A stretch of DNA of 64,000 nucleotides from Macrosoma leucophasiata (GCA_036365455.1 JAWQUS010000023.1:6076001-6140000); one strand, 5' to 3'. Shown: positions 9,769-20,877, counted from the first letter of the stretch. Made by a program: numbers and translations. The notes: generated from the letters alone by a model not told the origin.

Positions 9769-9906
9769 TAACAGCCATACACTCAAGCATACATGCCAAC
9801 ACAAAAGATTCTGCATTAATTTCTTGTAACAGATAAGATACGGTTTGTAGTTGTCAATACGCTATTGATATTTCCGGGCATATTACCAATCTCTGAGAAA
9901 CGAAAA
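9769..9906 (-). repeat. decayed family 2 SINE fragment
   Basis: Antisense wording CTCAAGCATACATGCCAAC and TTTCCGGGCATATTACCAA matches the copy at 43899-44100 with many substitutions. It abuts the broken end of the Jockey-like LINE. Confidence 0.5.
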
Positions 9907-9919
9907 ACGGTGCCCAATA

Positions 9920-10290
9920 GCACTTTAATTTCCAACCCGCGGATTGACAATGTGGATGTATTGGTTTTAAATAGGCTAGGAACTGGTTTAACATTAACTT
10001 TTCAAAAAATTTACTAAATGTGGGTAGTACTGAAATAGGTCTAAAATTTGTGGGGTCACTTGTACTACCAGATTTAAAAAGAGGAATCACTTTACTATGT
10101 TTCATTAAGTCAGGAAATATACCACTTACAATACTATTATTAAACATAGCCGCTACGTAAGGTGCGATTATGTCCAATATTCTAGATGCTACTTTAACAG
10201 ATAAGCCCCAGAAATCAGTTGTATTCTTAATGTTAATAGATTTAAAAGCATTAATTACATCTAAAGTGTTTACTAATTAAAAACTAAATC
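9920..10290 (-). pseudogene. Jockey-like LINE, N-terminal part of reverse transcriptase, truncated
   Basis: The reading frame gives STDFWGL-type sequence (NTTDFWGLSV) with one stop, then DIIAPYVAAMFN, HSKVIPLFKSGS and FRPISVLPTFSKFFEKLM, typical of RT blocks 1-2 in the Jockey/CR1 group. Homology ends near HCQS at about 9935. The catalytic blocks with the aspartates are absent, so this copy cannot polymerise. Confidence 0.75.
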
Positions 10291-10391
10291 TAGTGCTACT
10301 TTCATGTACATTTTGTTTCAATAATGATTCGGCGCCGGTAGGAGAAGAAATCAGGTGTTTGGTTGTAGAAACTGAAATAGTAGCAAAAAAT

Positions 10392-11069
10392 TTAAAAAAA
10401 AAATGCTGACGCAACTTCCTCGTCAGTAGTAACTTGTTTATTGTCAATAATTAATTTAAAATCAGAATTGCGTTCAACGTTTTTTCCACTTTCACTATTG
10501 ATTACGTTCCATGTCGCTTTAATTTTGTTACTAGAGTTTTTAATTTTACTTTTAATGTGTACTGCCTTGGCTGCAAAACACACTCTCTTAAATATTTTCG
10601 AATACATTTTAACATAATTTTTAAACGATAATGTGTGATTAAAAGACCTTTCCCCGTACAGTTCATATAATCTGTGTCTACTCTTGTGTATTCCAACAGT
10701 CGCCCATTCATCAAACGACTTATGAATTCTCACATTTGTTGTCTTTTTTGTAAAGACTAAATTATACTCTCTTATAATAATGTTAAAGATATCATTGTAC
10801 AATATATTTGGATTGTCATGGTGCTTCATATATAAAAGTTTAGGCATAATATTTTCACTTAATATTTGTATTCTCTTCTCATTAATAGGAACAACAATTT
10901 CTCGTTTATTTGTATCATTTTTTATTTGACTGGGGAAGGAAACTAACTGTCCGCAATGGTCAGAGCTTAATTCGGTCAGAATATTTTTTTGAGTATGTTC
11001 ATAATTAATAAAAATATTGTCAATGCATGTCGCCGAGTTATGTGTTATTCTGGTAGGTTCTAAAAACAA
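10392..11069 (-). pseudogene. Jockey-like LINE, end of endonuclease and linker
   Basis: The 225-codon frame begins with FLEPTRITHNSATCIDNIFI (the conserved T..S.T.ID.I of APE endonucleases), then SSDHCGQLVSF with the catalytic Asp-His pair, then the charged linker before RT. It follows the upstream endonuclease segment at 11533-11189 after a frame break and precedes the RT piece at 10290. Confidence 0.75.
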
Positions 11070-11188
11070 ATTATGTAGGTTATATTACTTAAATAATGAT
11101 TTGAATCTAATACTTGTTGGAGTTTCCTCCAACAAATTAATATTAAAGTCACCACAGATAACAACATCTTTTTTTAATATGGTAATTT

Positions 11189-11533
11189 TTATAGTATCAC
11201 GTCTAAAATTGTTTCAAAACAATCATATGATCCATTCGGAGGTCTGTATACGGTCACAATAATCAAGCGCTCTAGCTCCACACAGGCTACTTCAGCAGTT
11301 CTTTCAACAGAGAGATTTACAATATCCCTCCTTTCCTTATGTTTGATACCCTTTTTTAACAATATAAGAGCGCCACCGCGTATCGCATGTGTCCTACAAA
11401 ATGAACTGCCTACCTGATGCCCACATAAGTTAAAAATTAACTCACTATTGTTTAACCAATGTTCTGTGACACAGAACATTTGTATATTACGACTGTTTAA
11501 AAATAATTCAACCTCTAGTTCTTTACCCAGCAT
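11189..11533 (-). pseudogene. Jockey-like LINE, N-terminal endonuclease segment
   Basis: The 114-codon frame includes FCVTEHWLN with the catalytic Glu, RGGALILLKKGI, and VTVYRPPNGS, all standard APE endonuclease blocks. Frame breaks separate it from its continuation at 11069, so the gene is dead. Confidence 0.75.
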
Positions 11534-11616
11534 TCCTTACAAATTTTGGTGTACCAGGTTTACAATATTATTATTTTCTGGAAAGGAGCAAGAGACTGCC
11601 TCTTTTGTCTTTAATT

Positions 11617-12209
11617 TTAATTTAAATTCTTTAAATCAATGTTTACATTATTAGATGTCAATGGTATACTATTTATCCCAATATTGGTAGAAAAAGTACA
11701 CAATATTGGATCGTCATTTATTATATTAGTAATTGGAATACTTTCCAAGCTCAGCATATTATTATTATTTAAGTGCCCAATAGAGGCAGTCTGTACAGCC
11801 AAATTTTTGGCAAAATAATATGATAGCGATACAGCTATCTGTCGTTTAAAATATTTATAAAGATAATAATTATCTTGAGTCAAATAAAAATTATTTTTAA
11901 TAAAATTATTAATGTCTAATTTATGAAACTTGTTATTCAACAAGTCAGATTATCCATTGTCAAATTTAACTTATATCTAATGTTATTTTCTTCAGCTGAC
12001 AAATTCTGACTATATGGCAATGTAAACAAAATAACATTTCTTATTCTCAGTGTTTGTAAAATATTATAACAACTTATGAGTTGTTTTTTATTTACATTGC
12101 CTCTGTTTCCGATGCAAATAATAAGGGTTTCCTCCTGATCAAAGCTAAAAGCTGTAATTTTTTTTAATATGCCATCATAAGATAAACCTGGCATGCAAAT
12201 ATAATACAA
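11617..12209 (-). pseudogene. probable C-terminal part of LINE ORF1, frameshifted
   Basis: Two overlapping frames (12209-11937 and 11943-11617) read as one protein broken by a single frameshift. The first has ETLIICIGNRGNVNKKQL and VILFTLPYSQNLSAEENN. The second has TQDNYYLYKYFKRQIAVS, resembling the end of esterase-like domains in some LINE ORF1 proteins, where a GLHLNKxGK-type motif is expected. That domain call is inference; position directly upstream of the endonuclease supports ORF1. Confidence 0.5.
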
Positions 12210-12923
12210 GACTACTGCAATACAATTGCCTCTTATGTATGCTTTTACAACATTTTTTATTTATTGAAAAGCTACTAAGTGAAATATAAATAATAATTTA
12301 AGGTTTCATTTAAGTTTCAAGTAAGTTTTTTCGCGATAACGGTTATATTTTTTCGACTTCTATCAATAATATATCAAAATACTGTTTTAAGGAAATAAAT
12401 TCTATAGTATGCAAGCAGCCTATCGACGTCGAAAGGGATTCTGGTGACGGTGGGTCATTATGTGGCTGTAATTAAGGCATACGGTGATAATATATTTGAT
12501 TGGCGGTTGCCACCTAATTATTGGACTGACATGTAATCAGTTTGTGATAACATAGGTGGTAATTATATTATAGCTAACGCCAATTGAATATGATTTTTAT
12601 GATGAGTACTTTTCATTGATTTCTCTAGATAGATAATCAATATTTATTTGTACAATCATTTGTTTCAACAAATCATTTTTTTACGCATTCAAATGGCAGG
12701 GTTGCCACATGTAACATTTTTTTTCTCGTACATAGACTGCGAAAAATCTTATTAAATCTTTTCCGTCCATATATTTTGTAACTTGACTTCTAAAACTCTT
12801 ACGCATGAGAAAAAAAACTTTGTATATATATATATATATATAGGTATCATGTAAGTATCAAATTTCAGTCGCTTCAAACCGCTGCACCAAACGGCTCGCC
12901 AAATAATTAGAAAGAAAGAAAGA
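12210..12923. other. AT-rich DNA with (TA)n and a duplicated block
   Basis: A (TA) microsatellite occupies about 12822-12842. The stretch 12430-12590 (TTCTGGTGACGGTGGGT, GGCGGTTGCCACCTAATTAT) has a diverged partner at 14195-14345. No coding signal. Confidence 0.5.
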
Positions 12924-13207
12924 ACTGGTGGTAGAGCTCCAGTGATGGAGCTCGCGGGCATAGGCACCACCGCATTACCTAATACACTTGCCGCTAAATG
13001 GTAGTGTTCAGCACTATCGTGTTCCGGTCAGGTGGTAATGTACTTCTCTGTAATTTCCGACACAGAGGCATAACACCTTAGGCTTCAGGAGTGGTAACGC
13101 ATCTGCATTTTGACCTTGGTCTTTGTGTAAGTGTCTATAGGCTGCTGTCATCACTTAACATCAATGTGAACTGCATGCTAGATTGCCACTTCCATTACAT
13201 AAAAAAA
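12924..13207 (+). repeat. SINE family 1, full-length copy
   Basis: The copy runs from ACTGGTGGTAGAGCTCCAGT to CATTACATAAAAAAA. It is a good reference for the family: head with GAGCTC, middle CACTATCGTGTTCCGGTCAG, and tail with an A-run. The split pol III promoter boxes are not clear. Confidence 0.9.
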
Positions 13208-13257
13208 TGGTGCCTTTGTAGAGAAATCTTGCGAAATAGAATATATAATCAAGCAAA

Positions 13258-13370
13258 GGTGGTAGAGCACCAGTGACGGAGCCACTAGTCGAGAGTAGGC
13301 ATTACATAAAGTACTTGCCGCTAAATGGTAGTATTCAAACCTATCGTGTTTGTTTCGGTCGGTTCTTTAA
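13258..13370 (+). repeat. SINE family 1, 5' half
   Basis: Starts GGTGGTAGAGCACCAGTGAC, passes CTTGCCGCTAAATGGTAG and loses similarity after GTTTCGGTCGG. The 3' half and A-tail are absent. Confidence 0.75.
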
Positions 13371-13477
13371 GGCCTTTGAATATTATAATTTTGGTTTTAA
13401 TATTTTACGTAAATAGGTAGATTTTTGTTTGATATTATTTCGCATTAACACATGCTTGTGAAATATATTTTATTTTT

Positions 13478-13600
13478 AAAGAAAAATGGAAAGAAAAATT
13501 TGACTTCAGGCGAGGCTCGAACTCGCGACCTACTGGGAATCTAGTCCAGCCGCTCTTCCAATTGAGCTACTGAAGCCCTGCCCGATTTGTCAAATCTTTC
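13478..13600 (-). repeat. tRNA-derived SINE head (family 3)
   Basis: The minus strand has an A box in CAGTAGCTCAATTGGAAGAG and a B box in GCGAGTTCGAGCCTC. The flanks ATGGAAAGAAAAATTTG and GATTTGTCAAAT recur at 59925-60050, so this is a dispersed SINE copy and not a solitary tRNA gene. Confidence 0.7.
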
Positions 13601-13668
13601 CTTCACATCTATTGCATTGCTTTATGGTAGCAGTAGCGCCATCTATTACCAACTATGCTAGTTAGTTA

Positions 13669-13888
13669 TCTGCCAAATTATAGTGTTCAGCACTGTCGTG
13701 TTCCGGTTAGGTGGTAATGTACGTCCCCGTAATAACTTATCATAGAGACATATCAGCTAAGGACGCCAAGGTCTCAGGTGTGACAACGCATCTGAATTGT
13801 GACCTCTGGCATTTGTGTGGGTGTGTTTAGGCTGCAGTCATCAATTAACATCAATGAGAACTGTATGCTAGTTTGCCACCATTATAAT
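13669..13888 (+). repeat. SINE family 1, diverged and interrupted at its tail
   Basis: Runs from a decayed TGCCAAATTATAGTGTTCAG to GTTTGCCACCATTATAATG. Its A-tail position is taken by the LINE 3' fragment at 13889-14028, with A-rich sequence resuming after it. Confidence 0.75.
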
Positions 13889-14028
13889 GTATGTATGTAT
13901 GTATGTATCTTCACGACAGGTTCCTAGTGGGGTAGGTGGAGAGTGTAGAGCGCCAGATATCCCGGTCCTGACATACTATTACCTACCTTCATCATTCTCT
14001 TCATACATGTACGCCGATTCCCAAGATA
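13889..14028 (-). mobile_element. LINE 3' end with (TACA)n tail inside a SINE tail
   Basis: Same family as 2443-2518 and 40731-41055: GTAT repeats, TCTTCACGACAGGTTCCTAG, then TTCATCATTCTCTTCATACA. Antisense, 5'-truncated at about CCCAAGATATTT. Confidence 0.7.
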
Positions 14029-14069
14029 TTTAAATAAAAAAATAAATGTAGGCATTTAACTGTCATTAC

Positions 14070-14128
14070 GATGTCATTTCACCTAGTAGAAGGGAAATGT
14101 GGTCCCTTCTACTAGGTGAAATGACATC
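14070..14128. repeat. perfect 26-bp fold-back hairpin
   Basis: The arm 14070-14095 is repeated in inverted form at 14103-14128 with no mismatch and a 7-nt centre (AATGTGG). No transposon match is seen on either side. Confidence 0.95.
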
Positions 14129-14194
14129 TTCGACTCATGAAATTGTTATCTTTGCCCCATTTAATTAATGAAAATTAAATAAACTGAAGTAAGG

Positions 14195-14345
14195 GTTTCT
14201 GGTGACGATGGGTAATTGTATTGCTATAATTATGTATAATTACGGTAAGCCGTAATTACGCTTGGCGGTCGCTAATTATATTGGCCTAACCCGTTATTTT
14301 GAGTTTACTACCTAATTATTGGAATTACAAAATTAGGTTGTAATG
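14195..14345 (+). repeat. diverged duplicate of 12430-12590
   Basis: Shares TTTCTGGTGACGATGGGTAA, TTGGCGGTCGC and CTACCTAATTATTGGA with the upstream block, with many indels. The following stretch to 14772 holds nothing recognised. Confidence 0.45.
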
Positions 14346-14772
14346 CGTGATTGCTAAGTTTGACATTTATTAACACAAGTTTTCAACAATTTTAGCTGCT
14401 TTGACGCTTATGATATCGTTCGTCTCGTTCACGCATTTCCAGGCAAAATCAAGTTAAAAGAGCTAAATGCAAGTTCATTAAAGCATGTTGCCATACGATA
14501 ATTAGTTCGTGACACCGTGTTTTTGTCTGTCATAATGAGAATGTTCGTCGTCATTTGTTAATTTGTGTTGTTAGTGCAATTAAACGTGTTCAAATGATTT
14601 AAACGCCAATAGAGAGTATGTTTGTTAAGGGTACTAAAACGCTTTAGACGAATTTATAGGTACACATAATAAACCACGTTTTTAACCAGTAGGCAAAGAT
14701 ACATATATGCATTCAACCATATCAGCGCTGATTGAGAGATTGAACGCTGAGCTGTAGTCCAATTTATAACAA

Positions 14773-15051
14773 CTTTTTTTTAATTTAATGGATGTGGCAA
14801 ACAAGCATGCAGTTCACAATAATGTTAAGTGATGACTGCAGCCTATAGACACTCACACAAAGACCAAGGTCAAAATGCAGATGTGTTACCACTCCTAAGG
14901 TTATGGTGTTATGCCTCTGTGCCGGAAATTACAGGGCCGTACATTACCACCTGAGCGGAACACAATAGTGTTGAACACTACCATTCAGCGGCAAGTATAT
15001 TAGGTAATGTGGTGGTGCCCGCGAGCTCCATACTGGAGCTCTACCACCAGT
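14773..15051 (-). repeat. SINE family 1, near full length
   Basis: T-run, GTGGCAAACAAGCATGCAG, then through to GGAGCTCTACCACCAGT at the far end. A short deletion in the head removes the TAGGC of the consensus. Confidence 0.9.
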
Positions 15052-15284
15052 GGGTATAGTAGTATATCTACATAGAATTCCCTTCGCATAACAAATCCAT
15101 ACTTGTAAATCTCGAGCACTAATGTTATTTCGGAGAACACAAATATTTGTTTAGGCAATTTGGTATTCAGCAAACTGTTATTTTATCCTATTGTGATATC
15201 AGAAGTTTTTCTCTTTGATAAAAATAAGCGGTAGGTATTGACACAAAAACACTAATATTACCATAGTCATAAACTGTGCGAACA

Positions 15285-15415
15285 TGTTTCTTGTCGGTTT
15301 GAAGTTGTTTGTATTAACTTCAGACGTATTAGCGTTCTTTTTCGACCATTTCGTAAAATGCTAATTGGATTGAAAGCGAAACAGATTTCTGTTAAAAAGG
15401 CACAAAGACTAGCAT
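15285..15415 (+). repeat. repeat X, partner at 16010-16110
   Basis: Shared words are GCGTTCTTTTTCGACCATTT and AGATTTCTGTTAAAAAGGCA, in the same order in both places. Class unknown. Confidence 0.55.
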
Positions 15416-15559
15416 GAAATGTGTGTAAACGCTCAGTTACATTAATAAGTCTATACACTCCCTAACAGCGCGCATCATATTCGGTCCAGATATGCATTTC
15501 ATATTTATGTGATATTTTTATACATTAATTAATATACTCACTAAATTGACGTCGAGCTA

Positions 15560-15772
15560 AATAGTTGTATCAATCTTAAAATCCCCAACATTACATGGCG
15601 ACCCTGCCTAAAGGTCTGCCAAGGGGTAGACCAAAAAGTTTTTTTTCTGCTTAAGTTTTTCGATCTACAATAAATTAAGTACTTATCAATAATGCGTCGG
15701 GCAACTGTAGAAAAAGAGGAGCTGCTCGTGAATCAAAATGCAGCTGGTGGCAATAACGATGCCTTGGTACTT
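15560..15772 (+). other. possible LTR-retrotransposon 5' fragment (primer site and start of gag)
   Basis: AATCCCCAACATTACA is followed by TGGCGACCCTGCC, which resembles a tRNA primer-binding site just after an LTR. About 100 bp on, an ATG at 15692 opens a frame MRRATVEKEELLVNQNAAGG that breaks where repeat Y begins. Both features fit a Gypsy-type 5' end, but no second LTR or pol is present, so this is weak. Confidence 0.25.
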
Positions 15773-16018
15773 CGACCCAATTTCGTATTTACAACAATTT
15801 TACGCGATATCGTCAGAAATATCAGCGTTATAGGCAGCGAAGCGCATGGCCTTAAAAGCACGGTCGCAGCGGATTAATGAATACCGCCAATATCGATAAT
15901 GGATTACATGGCAGCCCAATAACGTCAGCGGTGTATTACGATAACGCGGAAACTATCGAAGCGTTTGCAACGTTCATTATTAAGATTGCAAAAAATATTT
16001 GCTTACAAACCAGTTATT
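15773..16018 (+). repeat. repeat Y, copy 1
   Basis: Begins CCAATTTCGTATTTACAAC and contains GGTCGCAGCGGATTAATGAA, TGGATTACATGGCAGCCCAA and CCAGTTATTC. Four copies occur between 15.7 and 18.6 kb and none elsewhere. No inverted ends or coding frame seen. Confidence 0.7.
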
Positions 16019-16109
16019 CGTCAAAGCGTTCTTTTTGGGCCATTTTGTAAAGTGATAAATAATTTGAATGAAAGCTAAATAGATTTCTGTTAAAAAGGCA
16101 AGAAGACTT

Positions 16110-16325
16110 TTTTTACGCGATATCGGCTGAAATACCAGCGTTGTGGGCAGCGAAGCTCGGTCGCAGCGGATTAATGAATACCGCCAATATCGATAATGGA
16201 TTACATGGCAGCCCAATAACGTCAGCGGTGTATTACAATAATACGGAAACTATCGAGGCGTTTGCAATAGTAATTAGTAAGATTGCAAAAAATACTGACT
16301 AACAAACCAGTTATTCAGATTAAAA
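16110..16325 (+). repeat. repeat Y, copy 2
   Basis: Starts within the family at TTTACGCGATATCGGCTG and ends CAAACCAGTTATTCAG. It follows repeat X directly, as copy 1 nearly does, so X and Y may be parts of one larger duplicated unit. Confidence 0.7.
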
Positions 16326-16615
16326 AACAAAACAAAATTTTTATAACTATAAATATTCGAATCGCCAATGCTATATTATTAAGTCTTTAAATCTTTCACA
16401 TAACATTTCATGAATCACATTTTCAAATTGAAGAAGAGATATGAGAAAGGAAGGATTCCGTTAATGCTACTGAGATCTTTTCTTCTGATAATGCCACTGA
16501 TAAACTTTTGGTTAGCTATAGAGTCTTACTTGCAACCTCGCCTATTCATGCAATAAACAAAGACTTCATCAAAATGTTATATAATACATCGCATCTGATG
16601 GAGAGGGAAATATCA

Positions 16616-16901
16616 CTTTTTTTTTATGTAATGGAAGTGGCTAACAAGCATGCAGTTCACATTGATGTTAAGTGATGACTGCAGCCTGTAGACATCCACA
16701 CAAAGACCAAGGTCAAAATGCAGATGCGTTACCACTCCTGAGGACTTAGGTGTTATGCCTCTGTGCCGGAAATTACAGGGCCGTACATTACCACCTGACC
16801 GGAACACGATAGTGCTGAACACTACCATTTAGCGGCAAGTATATTAGGTAATGCGGTGGTGCCTACGCCCGCGAGCTCCGTCACTGGATCTCTACCACCA
16901 C
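16616..16901 (-). repeat. SINE family 1, full length
   Basis: T-run and ATGTAATGGAAGTGGCTAAC at one end, GGATCTCTACCACCA at the other. The intervening 16326-16615 holds nothing recognised. Confidence 0.9.
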
Positions 16902-16984
16902 TATTTTGTGGTACTTATTAAAATAACGTTATTAATATAAATAATTATACAGCAAATTAAGTGCAGTAATATACAACGCATACC

Positions 16985-17255
16985 AATTTCGTATTCACCA
17001 TTATTTTACACGATAGGTATCGTCGGAAGAACCTGTATTGTGGCAGATTGTGGTCAGCGACGCACAAACATTAAGCCCTCGGCTTTAAAAGCTCGGTCGC
17101 AGCGGATTAATGAATACCTCCAATGTCGATAATGGATTACACGGAGGCCCAATAAAGTCAGCGAGAGGTGCATTACCATAATACGGAAATTATCGAGGAT
17201 GTGCATTACTTACCTGATTGAGGAAAATGATTTCTCACAGATCAGTTATTCAGTA
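16985..17255 (+). repeat. repeat Y, copy 3
   Basis: CCAATTTCGTATTCACCATT through GGTCGCAGCGGATTAATGAA to CAGATCAGTTATTCAG. Contains an insertion (GTGGCAGATTGTGGTCAGC) relative to copy 1. Confidence 0.7.
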
Positions 17256-17269
17256 TATTTAAGGAATAA

Positions 17270-17618
17270 TAATAATGGCAACCCTTGATACGTCCCACTG
17301 CGGGGCACGAGTCTCCCACCTTCTTGGTATGAGGCCTGGAGTTTACTCCACCACGTTGCTCCAATGCGGGTTGACGGAGATAAGGGTTAGTGGCCAACCC
17401 GTTGTCGGATGTTTTCAAACCGCCCGTAAGGCCTCTGACAAGGTTTAACGACTGCTATCTGTCGATTGCAACCGGGAGCGATGGCTTAACGTACCCTCCG
17501 AAGCACGAAAACGCGCATTTTAATTTGCCACTAGCGGTCACCCAACACACACCCGACCGCGCCCTTATCGCTTAACCGAGTAGATCGCTTCCGATTCACA
17601 CCAGCCGGGAGGCCATGC
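17270..17618 (-). repeat. family 4 repeat with ATT tail, long copy
   Basis: Begins AATAATGGCAACCCTTGATA and reaches GGGAGGCCATGCGCGC. It is one of the most complete copies, including TCGCTTAACCGAGTAGATCG near the 5' end of the element. Confidence 0.75.
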
Positions 17619-17944
17619 GCGCTTTATAGTCGTCATAAACAACGAAAACGGGCTTCGTTTTGTATAGTGAAAAGTGTCAAATATCGCGGGTGATGGAGGA
17701 GGAGATACCACTATTTTGAAGTACTTAGTAGAATATGGTACAACGATATTAATATCTGTGACGTCGGGACGTGACGACTCCATCGCCCACTAGTGGAAAA
17801 AAGTCACCTGGAAGAGAAATCTTCCACTAATGCAGTCAGTACACCGAACAACGACGGTCAAATCGATTATGGTTGAAATGATGCTATTACAAAATTATTA
17901 GGAAGTAACGATTATATTATGTTAAATAGTATTTACATTACGAT

Positions 17945-18180
17945 AGTGATAAATTCATATCGATGGTAAGTAAGCACTGTAGCACACCGCGGACACTCCG
18001 CCAAAATTCCATACAAACGCTTAATTTGGTCTCGTATACACATCAATCAGTGACGTGTACTTACACGCGCACCAGTGTGCGTAGCACGTACAAAATACCA
18101 ACCGTCCCCCATAAGAAGGAGGAGGTTGGGTGATGCGGGGAAATCGGGCGGGACGTCGAAGTGTCCATTCTATACGTAGT
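17945..18180 (+). repeat. dispersed repeat, partner at 42460-42690
   Basis: Shared blocks: GGACACTCCGCCAAAATTCC, AACGCTTAATTTGGTCTC, GTGTGCGTAGCACGTA, GACGTCGAAGTGTCCATTCT. Same orientation in both places. The flank 17619-17944 carries TCTTCCACTAATGCAGTCAG, echoed at 43010-43040. Confidence 0.7.
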
Positions 18181-18354
18181 ATCATTACATATTCTCTGAC
18201 TGTAGCCTAAAGGCATCAGGCAAGGTACAAAACGGGAGACGTTGCTATCCCTGAGGTTTATGTTTGTCTGTAGCAGTTATTCCGTGGTCATACAACAATT
18301 CAGTATGTTAATATAAAAAGTCAGCAACGAATACTTTAAATGCAAAGCACACAA

Positions 18355-18555
18355 CAATCCAATTTCGTATTCACCATAATTTTACACGATATTGTCAGAA
18401 AAATCCAGCGTTGTAGGCAGCGGCGGTCAAATATTAAGCCCGCGGCTTTAAAAGCTCGGTCGCAGCGGATTAATGAATACCGCCAATGTCAATAATGGAT
18501 TACATGGAGGCCCAATAACGTCAGCAAGAGATGAATTACAATAATTACACACCAA
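18355..18555 (+). repeat. repeat Y, copy 4
   Basis: CAATCCAATTTCGTATTCAC through GGTCGCAGCGGATTAATGAA to GATGAATTACAATAATTACA; the end is truncated compared with copies 1 to 3. Confidence 0.7.
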
Positions 18556-19865
18556 CTGCTTCAGAGTAAAGAGAGGGAAAAGACTTTCTAGTAAATTTTG
18601 TCAGAAAGAGCGACTACTAGCGCCAGCTCTGGCTTATTATAGACAGTTTAGTATAGAAACCCTAGGTGGCACCACTATGTGCTTAGTTGATTTAGAGAGA
18701 AAGGGCTATTTAAAGGAGGGAACATTGGTCTTTTTAACACAGTTGATAATCCACCGTTTAAATTGAATAGTAGTAGTGTTAATAGTCGTAACACATGTCC
18801 GGATTTGGTACGGAGCGGACAGCGGATTCGGTACGCTCCGAACCAAATCTGGCCTGTGTAAAGGAGCGCGACGAACAGCGACCAACCGCTCGCGGGGGTT
18901 TGGTCGGCGGATTCGGTCCGCGGACCGCGGACGGTCGTATGTTACTACTAGGACAGTGTGTAATTAGTGACGGTAGTTCGTAAAGTTTCAGTTGCTGGAT
19001 ATTGTCGCTCACAATGTTTTTTAAAGTCAAATTATTGAAAAGCCATGTCCAATTCAAATAGTTGATAATATTAAACTAAGATTAGGTACCACATATTAAT
19101 ATAATCAACTCTCCGGAACAATAATGGTTCTTCTTAGGAACAATAGATGCACTCCATACTAAACTTCAATTTAAACTTTTTATTCCGGAGAGTAAAAAAT
19201 ATTTTAAATACCTACTTACCAGGAAAAGGTTTTTTAAGGTTCCCTAGATAATATTTCAAGACCGGCTTACCTAGTACCATTTTTTTTAAGTACAATTCAA
19301 TGGCCATGATTGTTTGTGAGCTATATACTTATTCAATTATTCAGCCAAGAAACAAACATTTTTTTTTTAAATTACATTTCAATCCATGAGTGAATTAATG
19401 ACTAAACCACATCATACATAATCAAAAATGATATTAATTTCATATTAGAAACAATAGGCATAGCTGATTGGTATGTCGTTATGATATTCAGACGGAATTA
19501 TATTCATATCATATTATTCATACAATATTATCATTATTTAACCTCAATTCTCCGTAATGTATGCCCGTACATACCTACATAATATATGAATATTTGGAAA
19601 CCGATAAAAGCTATTCCGATTCTATCAATGCCGCTCCTAATATTTTATACGTTTTTGTTTTTTCGTTCACTCATATATTATTATGTCCTTACATAATGAT
19701 GGTATTGTTTTATTGTAGGTAATGATGTGAACCATAGATTTATTATCTACATGTGAACGAAATATATTTTTTGAAGTGACAGCAGTTCGGTGAGTTAGAA
19801 ATACCTATAAGATCACTTTTATATCCGAGTTCAAAAAACGAGAAGGTTCTCAATTCGGCCGGTAT
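18556..19865. other. unassigned DNA with a CpG-rich patch and a small inverted-repeat element
   Basis: A GC-rich patch at 18795-18950 contains several imperfect inverted repeats, including GGTCCGCGGACC. At 19108-19193 ends ACTCTCCGGAACAA and TTATTCCGGAGAGT are near-inverted, suggesting an 86-bp MITE remnant. The rest is AT-rich with nothing recognised. Confidence 0.4.
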
Positions 19866-20068
19866 ATCTTATATATAAAATTCTCGTGTCACTATGTTTG
19901 TCTACGTACTCCTCCGAAACGGCTGGACCGATTTTAACCAAATTTTGCATGCATATTCAGTAGGTCTGAGAATCGGCTAACATCTATTTTTCATAACATT
20001 TTTGGACATTCTTTTTTTAAAATTTTCTAGGGCGATACGAAGATTAAGATTTGCCGGGACAGCTAGTA
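19866..20068 (+). repeat. dispersed repeat ending GCCGGGACAGCTAGT
   Basis: TATATAAAATTCTCGTGTCA, ACGGCTGGACCGATTTTAAC and GCCGGGACAGCTAGTAA are hallmarks of a very common insect interspersed repeat. A partial antisense copy lies at 25628-25725. Class not determined. 20069-20647 holds nothing recognised. Confidence 0.6.
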
Positions 20069-20647
20069 AATATATTATATTTTTTTATATATGTACGCGA
20101 ATTTCGCCGAGATTTCTGGACCGAATTACGTAATTCTTTTTTTGTTTGTAGCCGAATAGTTTGATTGTAATTAGTAGAATTGATTCACATAGGCCCATCA
20201 GTTTTTTTTGTCATAAGGTTGTTATCAAGCTTTCGGGCTACCTGAGGGAAAGTGGTCACTATGGTCACCGTCTTCTATGAATATTTGCGAAATAAAACAT
20301 ATTCGATTACATATTATCCATCCACCCGTATAATAAAATATAATGTAATAAAAACAAACAAATATATATTTTAAGATCACAAAACTATTCTGCACATAAA
20401 AAGAGACATGTACAAAATATCAAACAGAACCAATAAAACTGCAGTAAATATCCACCAACCTAAATATCGAACATCAGAAATCTGTGTGAAAACAACATTG
20501 AAAAACTCACCGGTCGATTGAATGTCAACAGCTCATAAAACGAACGAAGTGAGAATAGACATTGATAGCCAGCTTCCGATTTACCCACGCGACATATTCG
20601 GGTGACCACGTAAAAAAAACCGGTTCGAGTGGGACTCGCGTGAACCA

Positions 20648-20726
20648 ATAATAATACACTTTATTGCACACCGATTAGGAGTAAAAAATTACATAAAAAC
20701 TCGGCGAAAGCAAATAGCGGCTTTAT
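20648..20726 (-). mobile_element. CR1-type LINE 3' end fragment
   Basis: AATAATACACTTTATTGCAC resembles the ATT-tailed 3' end at 3252-3300 (ATACTTTATTGTACACC) in the same orientation, followed by a diverged UTR with GCGGCTTTATC. Confidence 0.6.
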
Positions 20727-20868
20727 CATCATTTCAGCCAAAAGACGTCCGGTGCTAGACAAAGGCCTCCCCCAAAGATTGTCACAACGAACGGTCTTGG
20801 GCCGCCTTCATCCAGCGATTTCCCGCAGCCTTCACCAGGTAGTCGGTCCCACTCGGCCGGCCTGCATT
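20727..20868 (-). mobile_element. RTE LINE 3' end fragment
   Basis: Antisense of the C-terminal WTDDLIKATGTRW region and stop of the RTE copy at 22795: TCATTTCAGCCAAAAGACGT through CCTTCACCAGGTAGTCGGTC. It sits between two CR1-like fragments. Confidence 0.75.
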
Positions 20869-20877
20869 GAATTGAAG

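Noticed and set aside
18776..19057. Three overlapping frames on both strands in a GC-rich patch
   Set aside because: They reflect composition and inverted words; none has recognisable protein features.
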